Shown in pieces: positions 34,001 to 45,908 of a stretch of DNA of 64,000 nucleotides. The DNA comes from Trebouxia sp. TZW2008. Taxonomy: Eukaryota > Chlorophyta > Trebouxiophyceae > Trebouxiales > Trebouxiaceae. Made by a program: the position numbers and the translations under genes. Location: the NCBI GenBank assembly GCA_002118135.1, contig BDIU01000036.1, positions 62,001-126,000 of the forward strand, read 5' to 3'. Position 1 is the stretch's first letter; every line of letters starts with the position of its first letter. Under the pieces are notes generated by a model. The model searched no databases, was not told the DNA's origin, and worked only from the letters and a program-made list of their open reading frames with translations.

Positions 34001-36866
34001 ACTAGTGGCAATGAACTTTGAAGAGATTCAAAGTCAATCATTTGACAGTCTTGAGCAGCTGCTCACGTGTGAGCCTGACTGCACAGTGTGTGCATAGTCA
34101 TAGGCATGCGCATCATGAACTATGGCTTCCTGCTTGGAGTCCTGCTTGAATCCATGCAATTTTGCAAGTAGCAGTCATAAGCTCAGGGAAGTAGCTCTCA
34201 CAGACTGTGATGCTGCAACCTTGCTAAAGTAAGCTGGCCAAAACAACCTAGTTGAACAGACCTTTTTTGAGGTGACTTTATTGAAGGCACCTGGTTGATG
34301 TAAGCTTATCATCCTCATACTCCAGGTGGATACCAGGTACAAAGGCTAGGGGCAATTCAGAGACACTTGGCAGACAATCATGTATAAGGACCTCGCCATG
34401 CTCAATACAAATGGGCTGTGACAGCACAGGTCTGAACTGGTTGGACACGGTTGATTGCTCCATTACATGCCTAGCTGGGCCTGCTGAGCCTGTCTAGTAC
34501 ACATTTAGAATGCATGGCAAATGAATGCAGGTGCATGTGTGGGGCGCCCACTTGCCGCGGCACCATGGACACTCAGCCGGAGCGTCTCAAGGACTTTGGC
34601 AAGCGCATCGAGGTGTGGTGGGAAGGGGACAATGTCTACTACAGAGGCACAGTCATTGGCTTTAGCAAAAAGGCTCGCAAGCACACCATCCTGTATGATG
34701 ACCATGAGTCTGAGAAGGTTGCTCTGGACAACACACCCCACAGGTGCGCATCATTCGTTGTTGAGCTCTGCACTGAGCTTGCATCTTGGGGTGGCGCTTT
34801 TGGTACCGATTGCAGCAAAGATTTCAAGCAATTGTGGTCTGGATGCCATGCTGAGTCAGTGCTGGCATTTTACAAGTAGATGCCCATGGTCTTGACTTGT
34901 CTCCGTTCAAAACTTGAATAGACGTCGCTCCAAAGTGGCTCAGATCAAGCTTGCTTGGCGAGGCAGGACTTGGGACACACACCTAGCACATGTGCTGGAA
35001 TGTGTAATTATTATCATAGTCTTATAGCATGCCTGGTGCCTATGGTCCTTGACAGAAATTGCTTGCATTTGTTACAGCTCACACTTCAGCAGCACACAGT
35101 CTCTCAAGCGTGATGCTTTCAGAATTTGCTGCACGTTCACAAACGCACCATCTTCTTGCACTGGCTGCTCGCTGAACAGCAGCATGCACATTGATGCAGG
35201 TGGCTGGACGAGAATGCATCGCCACACACTTCACCCCGCCTGCCAACTCCAGACTCCCAGGGCCGCATTGTGCCGCCACACCTGCCAGCCTCACAAAGTG
35301 AGTCCAGTCATCCCAGCAGCGTCCCATGTTTTCTTGTGTGCAGCATGCATACAGCACGTATGGCGCATGAGAGCTGCTTTGCTTACCAAGCTGAGCACGG
35401 CATGATTGAAAACCATTGCCAACCAGGCCTGCTCATTGACATTTCTGTTGCCAGCATTTTGGCTATACCAATGCTTGCTTGTTGATTGCAGTGTGCCTAT
35501 GGATATTGCTGCTTTCCAAAAGCAGATAACAAAAATCGTTATTCGCTGCTGACAGTTTGTACATTGTCCTGCAGGCAAGCCTGGTGCCAGAACAGCAGCA
35601 GCTGCCAAGTCAGCACGCAAGAAGCAAACACGCAAGCGCAAACGAGGTACTGACACGACATCTGCCACTGCTGCTTCCACACTCCCAGCAGCAACAAGCA
35701 GCCGTCCTCCTGTTGCTCAGCAGCCCTTGCTTGGATCAAGCAAGCATGGTGCAGCAGCATTGCAAGCAGAGCCAGCACTGCCGGCAGTGCCACTAGGGAC
35801 AATGGCACCATCAATAGTATCAGCGGCATCACTACGACCAGCACCACCTGCTGCTCACAAACCTGTGACACACTCTAGTGTAGCATGCAATCCAGGCCCT
35901 GTGCTAGCTGCCCTGTCCCAAACCCCATCCAGCAGTCTGTCTGTGCCCGCGCCTGGAATGACACAGTCACAGTCAACAGCAGCACAGGCTCAGCATGCAG
36001 CCGCAGCAGCAGCCGCAAGTGTTGCCAGCAGACCTGTTAAACATTTCAGTGTTGCATGCAACCCAGCCCCTGTGCTAGCAGCTCTATCTCAAGCTGCTGC
36101 CATACTTCAGATTGTGCCTGCAAATGTGGCACAGCCTGGAGCTAGGGTGAATCAGTCACAGCAGCTGCCAGCACACAGCTTGCCTGCTGCCTCTGAGCCA
36201 AGCTTGTTTGCCCCACAGCTGATGCCTGCTGACAGCCACAATGCTGCTAAGCCAATGCTGTACACAACAGCAGCACAGCAAGGGCAAGAGCCTCATAAAC
36301 TTGCACCACTGGCAGCGCAACCTGCCTCAACACTGACAACTTCATTGCCAAATGCCCTGGCCTCTTCTCAGCAGTCAGCAGGGGCTGCTGCAAAGCCAAT
36401 GCCTGTGGCACATGCAGCACAGACTGCCTCCTTACCTCGGCAGTCAGCAGCCTTGCAAACAAGGCCAGCAGCATCACCCTTGCATGCAAACATCCCTCAC
36501 GCAAAGGCAATTACAGATGCCCCGCTCTCTGTAAAATCTGTTGTGGAGCAGCCAGGGGCACAGCAGCAATCCAACATGGCTACCCTGCCAAGTTCAATGG
36601 CAGAACCAACGTCAGCAGCACCAGCAGCAATGCCCTCTCAGCCAAAAGTGTTGCCACCATCCAGTCCAGCAGTTGTTGCATCAGCAGCCAAGGCACAGGA
36701 GACACAGCCTCAGAACAAGCCTGTGGGGAATGGCGCTGGTGACTGCCTTCAGCAGCAGCACACACAGAGGCCTCTCGTGCCCGGTAAAGCTGGACTCGAT
36801 TGGGGAAGCAGCAACCAGCACGTATGGTCTCACCTCCACCATGACTTCAGAAGTTCCTGCCAATAG
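28028..36866 (+). CDS. PWWP-AWS-SET-PostSET-Tudor histone lysine methyltransferase
   Basis: Nuclear histone methyltransferase of the H3K36-type SET2/ASH1/NSD class. The first exons join in phase: 28028-28105, 28186-28803, 29086-29292, then 29581 onward. Domains in order: PWWP reader (IVWCRVKGFPAWP, then IIFFGTIEVTW and NKSKNRRPFELGVEQVRDF); long disordered linker with poly-Ala; AWS cysteine cluster (IHICNC at 31830, then GCGEDCLNRLSFIHC and CPCGEACSNR up to 32342); SET (TTNRGWGVKAAQPISKGTF from 32850, IVEYAG joined to EVVTDKE at 33162, ARLINSSCAPNCQSQKW, ELSYDYQF); PostSET (CMCGAPTCRGTM, 34534); Tudor (GKRIEVWWEGDNVYYRGTV, HTILYDDHE) continuing in phase into 35200; then a long disordered tail from 35575. 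The reading frame stops at 36866, but a shift near 36780 would extend it to 37212. H3K36 specificity is inferred from AWS plus PostSET. Confidence 0.88.
31946..31978 (+). repeat. GCT trinucleotide tract coding poly-alanine
   Basis: About eleven GCT/GCC triplets encode an uninterrupted alanine run in the disordered linker before the AWS domain of the SET protein, followed by further Ala-rich sequence to about 32045. Confidence 0.85.
32419..32640 (-). mobile_element. Relic of a LINE-type reverse transcriptase C-terminus
   Basis: On -, inside the SET-gene intron 32343-32808, an open frame encodes a zf-RVT-like end: CRLCTLCRSGALGDEKHLVL, ECGAL, then a downstream helix MRALFAQHDYLGVIHYVMDC. Such CxLC...GDE.HLVFEC...M..F..Q segments close the ORF2 proteins of plant and algal non-LTR elements. 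Only the C-terminal part is present, without the polymerase motifs, so this is a 5'-truncated fossil in antisense orientation to the host gene. Confidence 0.65.
33580..33651 (+). repeat. Dispersed T-tailed repeat, copy R2
   Basis: Copy in a SET-gene intron, in sense with the gene. It shares CGGGCTGCCTCT, AGGCTCCC and GTAGACTTTTCTTT with R1 at 18953. Confidence 0.75.
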
Positions 36867-38067
36867 TGCGGTTCCAGCCACTCCTTCTCATGGTGCATCA
36901 CATGGCGTTCTGTTTGCGGCACATGGTCAGAGAGCAGCAACAGCTCAATTTGGGCATTCAGTTGAAGATCACGAGCGGGCCATGCTGCACAATAACGTTA
37001 TTGCTGATGGTGCGCGTCATGATGCACCTGCTCAGGAAAATGCATTGCTAAGAGAGCACATAGATGGGCATTCAATGGGGTCAAGCAAAGACCAGCCCAA
37101 GCAAGTACTGCCCCCAGTCAAAGCCACAGAGGAAGGCAGTGTCACTGTTCTTGCCAGCACAGCAGGCCTTGGTTTGGATAGTTATGGCACAGATTCTGAC
37201 AGCAATGCTTGACAGTCAAGCCATGTTTGGGCAATCCTGGTGCAACAAACGCAACTGGTTTTGAACGCATGCTGTCATTTCAATTAGCTGGAAACTTTGT
37301 GCAACTTAAATTTTGGCGCTGCTGTGATGGTTCAACTGCCTGCTAGCCTATTCAAGCCATTCGACCTAAAGTGCACAGAGGCTTTTCAGACTATTTAGAT
37401 GACGTTGTGGCAATTTTCTGCTCCACAAACCTATTGGCAGGTTCATCAACTTGTTGCAAGCCGCTTAGCTGCTACAGCATGCATTTGCTGCTCAGACAGT
37501 GTCAACCAACAGGTTCAATGACACACAATTTTCAGCATCAATCATGCGTTGCCTCAGTAAACAGCACCACCATTGGTGCACCAATGCAAGTCCTTTGCAG
37601 CAATGAAGGCAGTCTTGATGCTAAGCCTCGGTTAAGGCAGAAGTTGTTATTTGCACGCAGCGGTATCAATACTGAAATCAGTACAAGTCAGTACTTACAG
37701 TATAACGTAGCACAATGCACACAGTAGAGTATTGCCCTTTTTCCTTCATAGGCACAGCAAAGCAGTTTGAAAGCAGTGCCAGGTCTATGATACAGCAAAT
37801 CATAAAGGTAATGCCACACACATGTACACGTTTTGATAAGCGAGCATGACAGCAAAGTACCAATACTGGGGTAAACCTGTGCTCAGGAGTGCATCAATGG
37901 CAATGCTTTCCTGATAGCAGTAGATCGCTGTGAATATGTCAGGTAGTCATGCACAAACAAAAGGATGTCAACTGCACACGCGATCACACTCAAGCAATCA
38001 AATGCAGAAAGGTCAGGACAGTCAGGGAAAGCAGTGCAGTAGCAAAGCTGGAACAGAATGATCTGAA
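36867..38067. other. SET gene alternative tail and intergenic region
   Basis: An open frame shifted by one base from the SET frame runs on to 37212 and ends in an acidic LDSYGTDSDSNA, so the first 350 bp may be coding (see finding). From 37213 to 38067 I see no gene; it should hold the 3' UTRs of the SET gene and of the small gene on -. Confidence 0.5.
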
Positions 38068-38561
38068 TCAGTCAGAGTCATCAGCCTCACACTTAATTGC
38101 TGCCACACGGTTCATATGGAAGTACACCCTCTGATTCTTGTGGAGCTCAATGTGCTTGGGATAATTGCACAGCTTGCCATACACTTTGTCTTTCTCATCA
38201 ACATGTTCCACATATATCCAGGCTTCCTCCTTGTTCACAAAGACAATCATCACACAGTCATCTTCACCAAGTCCTGAGAGCTCATCTTCCGTTGGCTGCT
38301 TATACTGATCTGCACAGCACTTCAGACTTTATATGCTGATGACAAGCTGCTTGTGTTTTGGTATGCAGCACAGTCACTCCGACAGGAATCTCAAAGCTTT
38401 TTCGCAGCAGGAGCAAAAACGACGTGTTGCGTATGCAACCAGCCACTCGCAAGCGAGTAAGCACGCAGCACACCCTCACCAGGATAGTATTTGACAAGGT
38501 CTTCAATCAGCGTAGGCTCGATGGCCTTGTACTTTGAGGGCTTCCAGCCTGCTGGAGCCAT
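38068..38561 (-). CDS. Small protein resembling bacterial DUF2314-type proteins
   Basis: Two exons, 38561-38480 and 38309-38068, join in phase (G|AT) to give 324 nt, 107 residues. The protein starts MAPAGWKPSKYKAIEPTLIE and continues LVKYYPDQYKQPTDEELSGL, VMIVFVNKEEAWIYVEHVDE, DKVYGKLCNYPKHIELHKN and ends in acidic CEADDSD. The pattern of an aromatic WIYVEHVD strand followed by K(V/I)xGKLxNxP and a closing VYFHMNRV resembles small bacterial proteins of unknown function in which the sequence reads roughly WVEVTEIDGD...GxLDNDP...VEFHRDNI. That likeness is from memory and moderate. No signal peptide or membrane segment is visible. It lies head to head with the HSP100 gene, 448 bp apart. Confidence 0.7.
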
Positions 38562-39009
38562 GTTGCGAACGGTTTGGCAACAAAGCTGTCAAGCAAGAAT
38601 CCCCTGCATGAAGTCGTTGAGGATTCGTTGAAATCTCGTTGATCTGCTTTCAATACAGTGCAGCAAGCTGACAGACCGTGAGTTTTGCACTCACCTCTCT
38701 ACCAGGTTGTCACCTTGGCAGCAATCTGCTCCAATGGCTTGCTGTTGCCGAAAAGGCTATGAAGCCAGAGCAATCCTCCACCAAAGCAAATGCTGCAAAG
38801 CCAAAGGTACGCTTTCGTGCTCGGGAAGTACCGATGAGCAATGAGTCCTCCCGCCCTTCCAGGTGTCCTTGACTCAACTCAGCTCCCACTGAGTCCGGGA
38901 AGCCTCATTCCGTCAAGTCTGAATTGAGGCAAACAGCTGCTAGGAGCGTAAAATTGCGTCAGCGCTGACGCTCCTGGTGAGAGTGTAGAAGCAAGTCTCC
39001 AGCATCAAG
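38562..39009. promoter_or_regulatory. Divergent promoter region of the small DUF gene and the HSP100 gene
   Basis: 448 bp lie between the two opposed start codons. I found no convincing heat-shock element (nGAAn arrays) or other named site here. It is called on position alone. Confidence 0.35.
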
Positions 39010-42000
39010 ATGAACTGCATTGCTCAGGGAACGGCACAGGTGGCAGGCCGTGTTGTGCGGTGCCGCACCTCGCAATCACCTCGTGTCACCTCGCAATCAA
39101 ACTTTGTTAGACAGCCCGTTCGCGGCGCACTTAGGTTGTCACGACAGCACAGAAGGTGCAGAGGTTTTCTAACAAGGCCATCGCCTCTGCTCGGGGCCTT
39201 GCCTGCAACGCATTTCCACAGCGCGGTCTCTGCTTTCATCTGGAGATCAACCGCCGAGGGCAGGGCAAAGTCGCGGTTATGCACGTCAGCTTTGTTCGAG
39301 CGATTTACAGAACAAGCCATCAAGGGCGTCGTCAACTCCCAGCGTGAGGCAAAGAGCATGGGAGCTCACGAGGTATGTTTTGCCTGCTCAAGCTTTTGGA
39401 GGTCCAGTCAGCTTGGACGCTGTAAACACTGACCTCACGGACTGCAGGTCGAGCCAGAACATCTGCTACTAGGTATGATGGCAGTCAGCAGCACTTCAAG
39501 CTTCTTTGGGTACAATGTCTCGCGAGAGGCTGCAAAAAGGGAGGTGCAGTCGGTGCTCAGTCCTGACAAGCTTCGAGCACCTACTTCACCTCACTCAAAA
39601 GACCCTGAGTTCAGCTCAAAAGCCAAGAAATTGTTTGAGAGCGCTCTCACGGTAATGTGCTGGCTCAAAACCATCCTGTTTGTCCCCCAGTCTTGGACGC
39701 ATACTATACAAGCTATTTACTGGTTGCTGTACGGTTTAGGCCTGCTGATTCTCAGCATTCCTGGCAATCTGCTGGCAAACATTGAATCAGGAACCTTCAC
39801 ACTTGCTCATGCAAACTTTATCTTGCAGGAATCAAGAAGGAGTGGAATGAGTACAATCACAGTTGAGCATATAGTCATTGCACTCTTTGCTGGTGGCTCT
39901 GGCTGCCGTGGCATCCTTGCAAGGTATGTGCAAGCATACAATGTCTTGTGCCCTTCTGGCTTGGTGTCAAGCACCATGTATTCATTGCAAGCGTTGTTGT
40001 CCAGGATGGGATACAGCCCTGATGCTATCAAAAACAATGCAGCCAAAAAATTGGCAGGCGACCAGGAAGTAGAAGGGCAGCGCAAGAAAGTCACAGTAAG
40101 TTACACAATGCAGCTTGTACCATGTGCTGAATCAGCATTTCCAATCTGGCCTGGGGCCTGACTGCAACAACTGTTGCTCAACAACTGTCTCGAGAACTGA
40201 TGACTGGGCTGCGCAATACAGCCTGCACGCCACTCTGTTGACGCTGATGGTGCCGCCTTGCTGTGCAGACTGTTAGCTCCAAGAATAGCGCCAAATCTGT
40301 GCAAGAGTTCTGCCGAGACCTGTGTGAGGCTGCATCAAAGAACAGCATCGATCCGGTAAAGCTGTGAATGCTAGATGTCAACTCACTTGTCCATGCAAGC
40401 TACTTTTATAGTCCTGATGTCCATCTCGTGCATGCATGCCAAGTGCAAACAAAGTGTGTCCTTGTTATACCACATCTGCTCCTGCAAAGCTTTGCTCTAC
40501 CATCTTCTAGACCAGGAAAATACATCAGCAAAGTCACCGCTCCAACCTCTGGTTATATGCAGGTATTTGGTAGGAGCAGAGAAGTGGAAAGGGTGATCCA
40601 GGTGCTAGCTCGTCGTCAGAAGAACAACCCAATTCTGCTTGGCGAGCCTGGCGTAGGCAAGACAGCCATTGCTGAGGGCCTGGCACACTGCATAATTCGG
40701 GGCTTCTGCCCTGATGGCTCCCCCCTACCCTCTTTCTTGACTGGCAAGAAGATCTTGCAGTTGGACGTGGGCTTGTTGATATCAGGCGCAAAGGAGAGAG
40801 GCGAGCTAGAGAGGCGGGTCACCAGCATGGTGGCCGAGCTGCAGAGCACAAAAGACATCATTCTGATGTGAGTTGCTGCTCAACTGCGCAGCCGCCAGCG
40901 CTGGAATATCTGCTGCAGCCGTTACTGTGTGTATTAGTACATCAGCATGTGTATGTTGCCAGCAGTGTGCAACACAATTGCAAACATGCCATTCAGTCAG
41001 CCACTCTTGCATTCTGCAGTGCTTGCAGATGCCGCACAACACAATGTTGTTCGGCTATCGATTGATCAATCACCACCTCATGCTTGCTAGCAATGGCTCA
41101 TGACCCTGCCAAGCAAATACAGCAGCAATGTACAACATCACCTGTTGCTACCTGCATTAACGTGCTCAGTAACCACCACATGAGCTGCTCTGATCGTATC
41201 TACCTTGCCAATGCTGCAGGATCGATGAGATTCACATGCTAGTAGGGGGTGGCTCAGTGCGCAGCGGTGGCTTGGACATCAGCAACCTGATGAAGCCCGC
41301 CCTTGCCCGAGGCCAGCTGCACTGCATTGGTGCCACCACTCTGGACGAGCACCGCAAATACTTTGAGAAGGACTCGGCCCTAGAGCGCCGCTTTCAGCCT
41401 GTCATGGTGGATGAGCCCTCTGCCCCTGAAGCCCTGGTCATCCTGGAAGGCCTCAAGGTGGGGACCAGTCATAGCATTGTCATTGCACGGTTGCGTCCCA
41501 AAAGCGTCAAGGTGCTTGTCAGTTGTGACACTATTGTGTTTAGAATGGCCTCAAGGTGGTTGCCAGTCAAAAAGTTGTCATCACATTGATGCATGACACC
41601 TGCCTGTACGCCAGTCTTGCTTGTTTGCCTGTCAGCGGTGACAATGCCATCGTGTTTTTGCATGGCTGTGCCTTTGCACTTATTGAATTTCTGCTGTTTG
41701 AGTACCTTCCTTGTGCTGAACTGCCTGTTGTATTTGCGTGGACTGCAACCTGTCTTAAACAACAAACTGTTATGTTGCCCCGCAATGCACAGTTGATCTT
41801 GACAAGAAAACGCCTCTGTGAGATGCAACATTGCTGGGCAAAGACTGTTTGCCTGACTATGTACTGAGGGTTTCTTGTCTTGTTGGCTGAGTACTGTCAG
41901 GAAACCATAGACGACTATGCAGACATCTCAGTTTGCAGCATGAGCATTATCTGCCCAGGCACAAATTGTCTACTTGCCAGAAAGCTGGACCAGCGAATTG

Positions 42001-45000
42001 TGAGCAATGTAGTCCAACAACTGCTGCACAGTGTTACCATGCTGTATGTACTGCAGTTGTATTGCTCACCACAAGATCTCCATCTTGCTGTAAGTCACAG
42101 AGCTCTTGTTATGCAGGAGCGGTATGAGCGGCACCACCAGTGCATATATGATGCAGATGCTCTGCCTGCCGCTGTCAGCCTGTCCTGCCGCTACATCCCT
42201 GACCGCTTCCTGCCTGACAAAGCCATTGATGTGATGGATGAGGCAGCCAGCCGGGTGCGCATACAGGCCCACAGTGCCCGCCGAGCTGCGGTGCTGGGGC
42301 GCCACCACCTGCAGGAGTGGGAGCAGCTGGTGCAAATCCTGGACGCCAAAGACGAGGCTGTCAAGGTCTGCTGCAATCCCTGCTGCTGCTGAAAATGAGC
42401 CGGCTGTGCTTATTGCTGCAATCCCTGGTACTGATGCAGTTTCTCATGCTGCTGCTGAGAACATTCATGGCTCTGCCTGTTGCTGCAATCCCTGGCACCA
42501 CTGCATTTTCTGATGCTGTTGACACGGTCTCTGCCTGTTGTAAGCGATGCTGCTGCTGCTGCAAATTATGTGTTGGCTGTGGCTTTGCCTGTTGCTGCAA
42601 ACCCTACTGCAGTTGAAAATGTGTTGACTGTGGCTCTGCCTGTTGGTGCAGTCTCTGCACTGCTGAAGATGCCTTGGCTGCCACCGTGCTTGTTGCATAG
42701 TGTCCAATGCAGTCCTCTTTTGTTGCGCTGGCTTCAGCAGTTTGGCATGCAAGATGTCATTTGTAAGCTGGTGCATGGGAGGTCATGCAGGGGAATGGCA
42801 ATCACCCAGTTGTCGAGGATTTCGCACAAGCTTGCGTGGCAAAACAGGGCTACACAGACCAAGCTCTTGTGGCGGAATATGTGACTTTTGTGATCGTCAT
42901 TATCATGCGCAAAATATTCAGGTCTTGGAAGCATGCTCAACCAATATCATGTGGTTGGTCTCAAGGGTCCCTTGACACCTCCTTGACGGTTAATGACATG
43001 ATTTTGTGTGTTGGCAGGATGGTCACTTTGAGGAGGCTCAGCTGCTGCGAGAACGGGAGGTGGACTTGAAGCGGGATCTTGGCGGCCCAGCCCAGGTGGC
43101 CACCACCCGCTTTCCCCGTGTCAGCGCTGCTGATGTGGAGGCTGTCATCAGCACCTGGTCTGGGGTGCCTGTGGAGCAGATGAGCAGTGATGAGATGAAG
43201 CGCTTAAGGCAGCTTCAGGACTCCCTCAAGGTGTGCTGCCTCTGCTTGATCAAACGCCCACAGACATGTCCTCAGTTTCAATCACCTGGTAAGAGCTGAC
43301 TCACAGCTGAACATAACTCTACCTCATCAAGCACGTCCCCATAATGTAGATTGGCTTCCTGGGTGTGGAAGCAAGCTGACTTGGCAAATGCTGCAATGTA
43401 CACGCAATTGGTACTTTCTACCGAACGAGCTCTGATGACCAACTTGGCAGCCAATTCATGCAATGCCTTGCATCCATCACAGTTGGTCACATCCTCTTCA
43501 CAACCTGACAAGGTTGCTTGCCTTGCAGGAGCGCGTGATTGGACAGGGAGAAGCTGTGACAGCAGTGTCTACGGCTCTGAAGAGGGCTCGTGTGGGGCTG
43601 AAGGACCCCAACCGCCCCATTGCTGCTTTGATGTTTTGTGGGCCCACAGGGGTTGGCAAGACAGAGCTCACCAAGGTGCTCCAGCCATCTTTCTGCAGAA
43701 AATGCCATGTAAACGTCAAGCTCTGTGCATGCAGCTACTACTTGTCCTTTGTCATCATGGAACAGAAGTCCGTATGCCTTTTTGCATAGTAAGACAGCTG
43801 TTGAACCCTTGGGGCATAACAAGGGCCTCTGTTGCCTGATGAGCTCTTTTGTGGCACACATCATGTTACACGTGCATGCAAGGTAGTTGTGCTTGTCTGC
43901 TCTCCATGTTGCAAAAGGATGGTGGCATGCAGGTGCTGAGTGAGCAGTACTTTGGCAGCAGCCAGGCTATGCTGCGACTTGACATGAGTGAGTACATGGA
44001 GCGCCACTCTGTGGCCAAGCTCATTGGAGCACCTCCAGGTCAGGCACCACACTGACTCTTTTGGCTTTACACTGTCAGCATGCATACCTTTTGGGAATGG
44101 ATGCTCAGCCATTGTGCAGGGCTTTGAGAGCTGCACCCGCATGCTTTCTTGCATGTCATGTCTGCAACACTGTTGCACGAGGAACACTGATTGACAGGTC
44201 AATCAGTTTAGAGTTGCATGTGGCTCATGGTATACCAAGCGGCAAGCCAATGCAGGCTCTGCGCAGCAGCAAATCACAGCAAAGATATGTCAAGCCTGAA
44301 GGCAGTGGTGTCAACAGTGCATGAATGCTGCAGGCTATGTGGGTTATGGTGACGGTGGCAAGCTCACAGAGGCTGTCCGCCGCAGGCCATTCTGCGTCTT
44401 ACTGTTTGATGAGATTGAGAAGGCACATCCAGACGTATATAACATACTACTGCAGGTGCGTGCATGCATCACAGTCTTGTTGCTGCCTTCTTGCAGCAGG
44501 CATCGCACAAACCTTTGGCTGCCTTTCTGACACTACATACACACTGCTGTCTGAGGTGTCAACAATGTTGCAGCTCCTCATTATAAATAATCTCTCTTAT
44601 GGAGATAGCTCCATAGATCTCAGGCTTGTATTTTGTTGTACAATACTCACATGCAAGCTTGCATCTGTGCTTGCCTGCAGCAGATAATGCACAGCTTTGA
44701 TGCAGATGTGACAGACATATGTAATGGTTCGCCACCTGTAAAGAAATTGTGCACAGACTGCTCACTACAACTGTATTGTGTGACAGTTGTTGGAGGACGG
44801 CCGCCTAACAGACAGCACTGGGCGCACTGTGTCCTTCAAGAACTGCCTGGTGGTGATGACCAGCAATGTAGGCAGCAAGCAAATTGCTGGCGGCGGGGGC
44901 ACTCTTGGCTTCAGCTTTCCCGGCACAACCCCAGAGGATGACCAGTATCAGCGCCTGCATACCCTTGTCATGGATGAACTCAAGGTGAGCTGTTCACCTA

Positions 45001-45908
45001 CACTGATGATTCATCACTTCACAGGACGGGCAGCACACAAGGGTAGCGGCAGCACTACTTCAGTTGTTTGATGAGGCTAGCACTGATTATTGGACATAGG
45101 ATGTGCACTTGCTTCCCAGGAGGGGTTTCTTATGTACATCATATGTTACATCACTGCTGTGTGCAAGGCAGCACACTGCAGTTTGCTCACTGTCCTCCTG
45201 CCTGCAAAGCTTGACCTGGAAGTTTACCCTTGTTACAGCCTGTACAAGATTGGTGGCCATGGCTGCAGGCATACTTCAGGCCTGAGATGCTCAACAGGCT
45301 GGATGACGTGATAGTGTTCTGTCAACTAGACAAGCAGAGTGTGCGGCGCATTGCTGATCTGGTGCTGGCAGAGACTGCCTCTCAGCTGGCCAAGCAAAAC
45401 ATCAAGCTGCAAGTTGCCCCAGCAGTCATGGCCAAGATTGTTGAAGAAGGCTACGACCAGGTCAGCCACATGTCTTGTGCCTGCCACTTCTGACTGCTGA
45501 GGTAAACGCAACACTTATAGCAGCGATCAAGGCTTGTGTCAATGCAAGGAGAGCAGCTGTTAGACCGGCAATGATAGGTGGTAGCTTCTGACGGCACATA
45601 TCTATCACTCTCTCTCTGGCAGCTTCTGCTTTACATGAAGCATGCTGTTTTGCCTGCAGGAGTATGGTGCAAGGCCTCTCAGGCGTGCCGTAGCAAACAC
45701 ACTCGAGTCAGTTCTGAGCGATGCCCTGCTACACCAGCGTCTTGTCAGTGGCGACACAGCACTGCTAGAATGCGATGCAGCAGGTACTGTAGTCGTGACA
45801 GTGCAGTCAACAGCTTCATTTGAACCACTACGCAACTCAATCGTTCAAGCAGATGGCCTACTCAACAAGATCAATGCTGACGCTGAGAAGGATGTTGTCA
45901 ACGCATGA
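39010..45908 (+). CDS. CLPD: Chloroplast-type HSP100 chaperone, ClpC/ClpD class
   Basis: AAA+ unfoldase with two ATPase rings, feeding substrates to the stromal ClpP protease. A basic transit-like leader of about 95 residues precedes the Clp-N domain ([20 protein letters not shown], exon 39010-39372, joined in phase to [11 protein letters not shown] at 39448). AAA1: [18 protein letters not shown] (Walker A), [15 protein letters not shown] (Walker B, split by an intron), [36 protein letters not shown] middle segment [17 protein letters not shown] is UVR-like. AAA2: [61 protein letters not shown], then LGF (ClpP-docking tripeptide) and [16 protein letters not shown]. The [21 protein letters not shown] and [14 protein letters not shown] segments fit plant ClpD/ERD1 best; the UVR-like middle is more ClpC-like. 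A 30-residue tail follows the core. The ClpD symbol is tentative. Confidence 0.85.
41071..41130. repeat. Dispersed intronic repeat, copy 2
   Basis: Counterpart of 7959-8017 within an HSP100 intron, with the same block order and spacing and about a fifth of positions changed. Confidence 0.55.
42365..42670. repeat. Degenerate tandem repeat of 50-60 bp in an HSP100 intron
   Basis: About six units share the core CTGCCTGTTGCTGCAA, as at 42474, 42527 (mutated), 42587 and 42637, often followed by CCCTG and a stretch rich in GCTGCTG. The units follow directly on the exon end that encodes DAKDEAVK. Confidence 0.65.
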
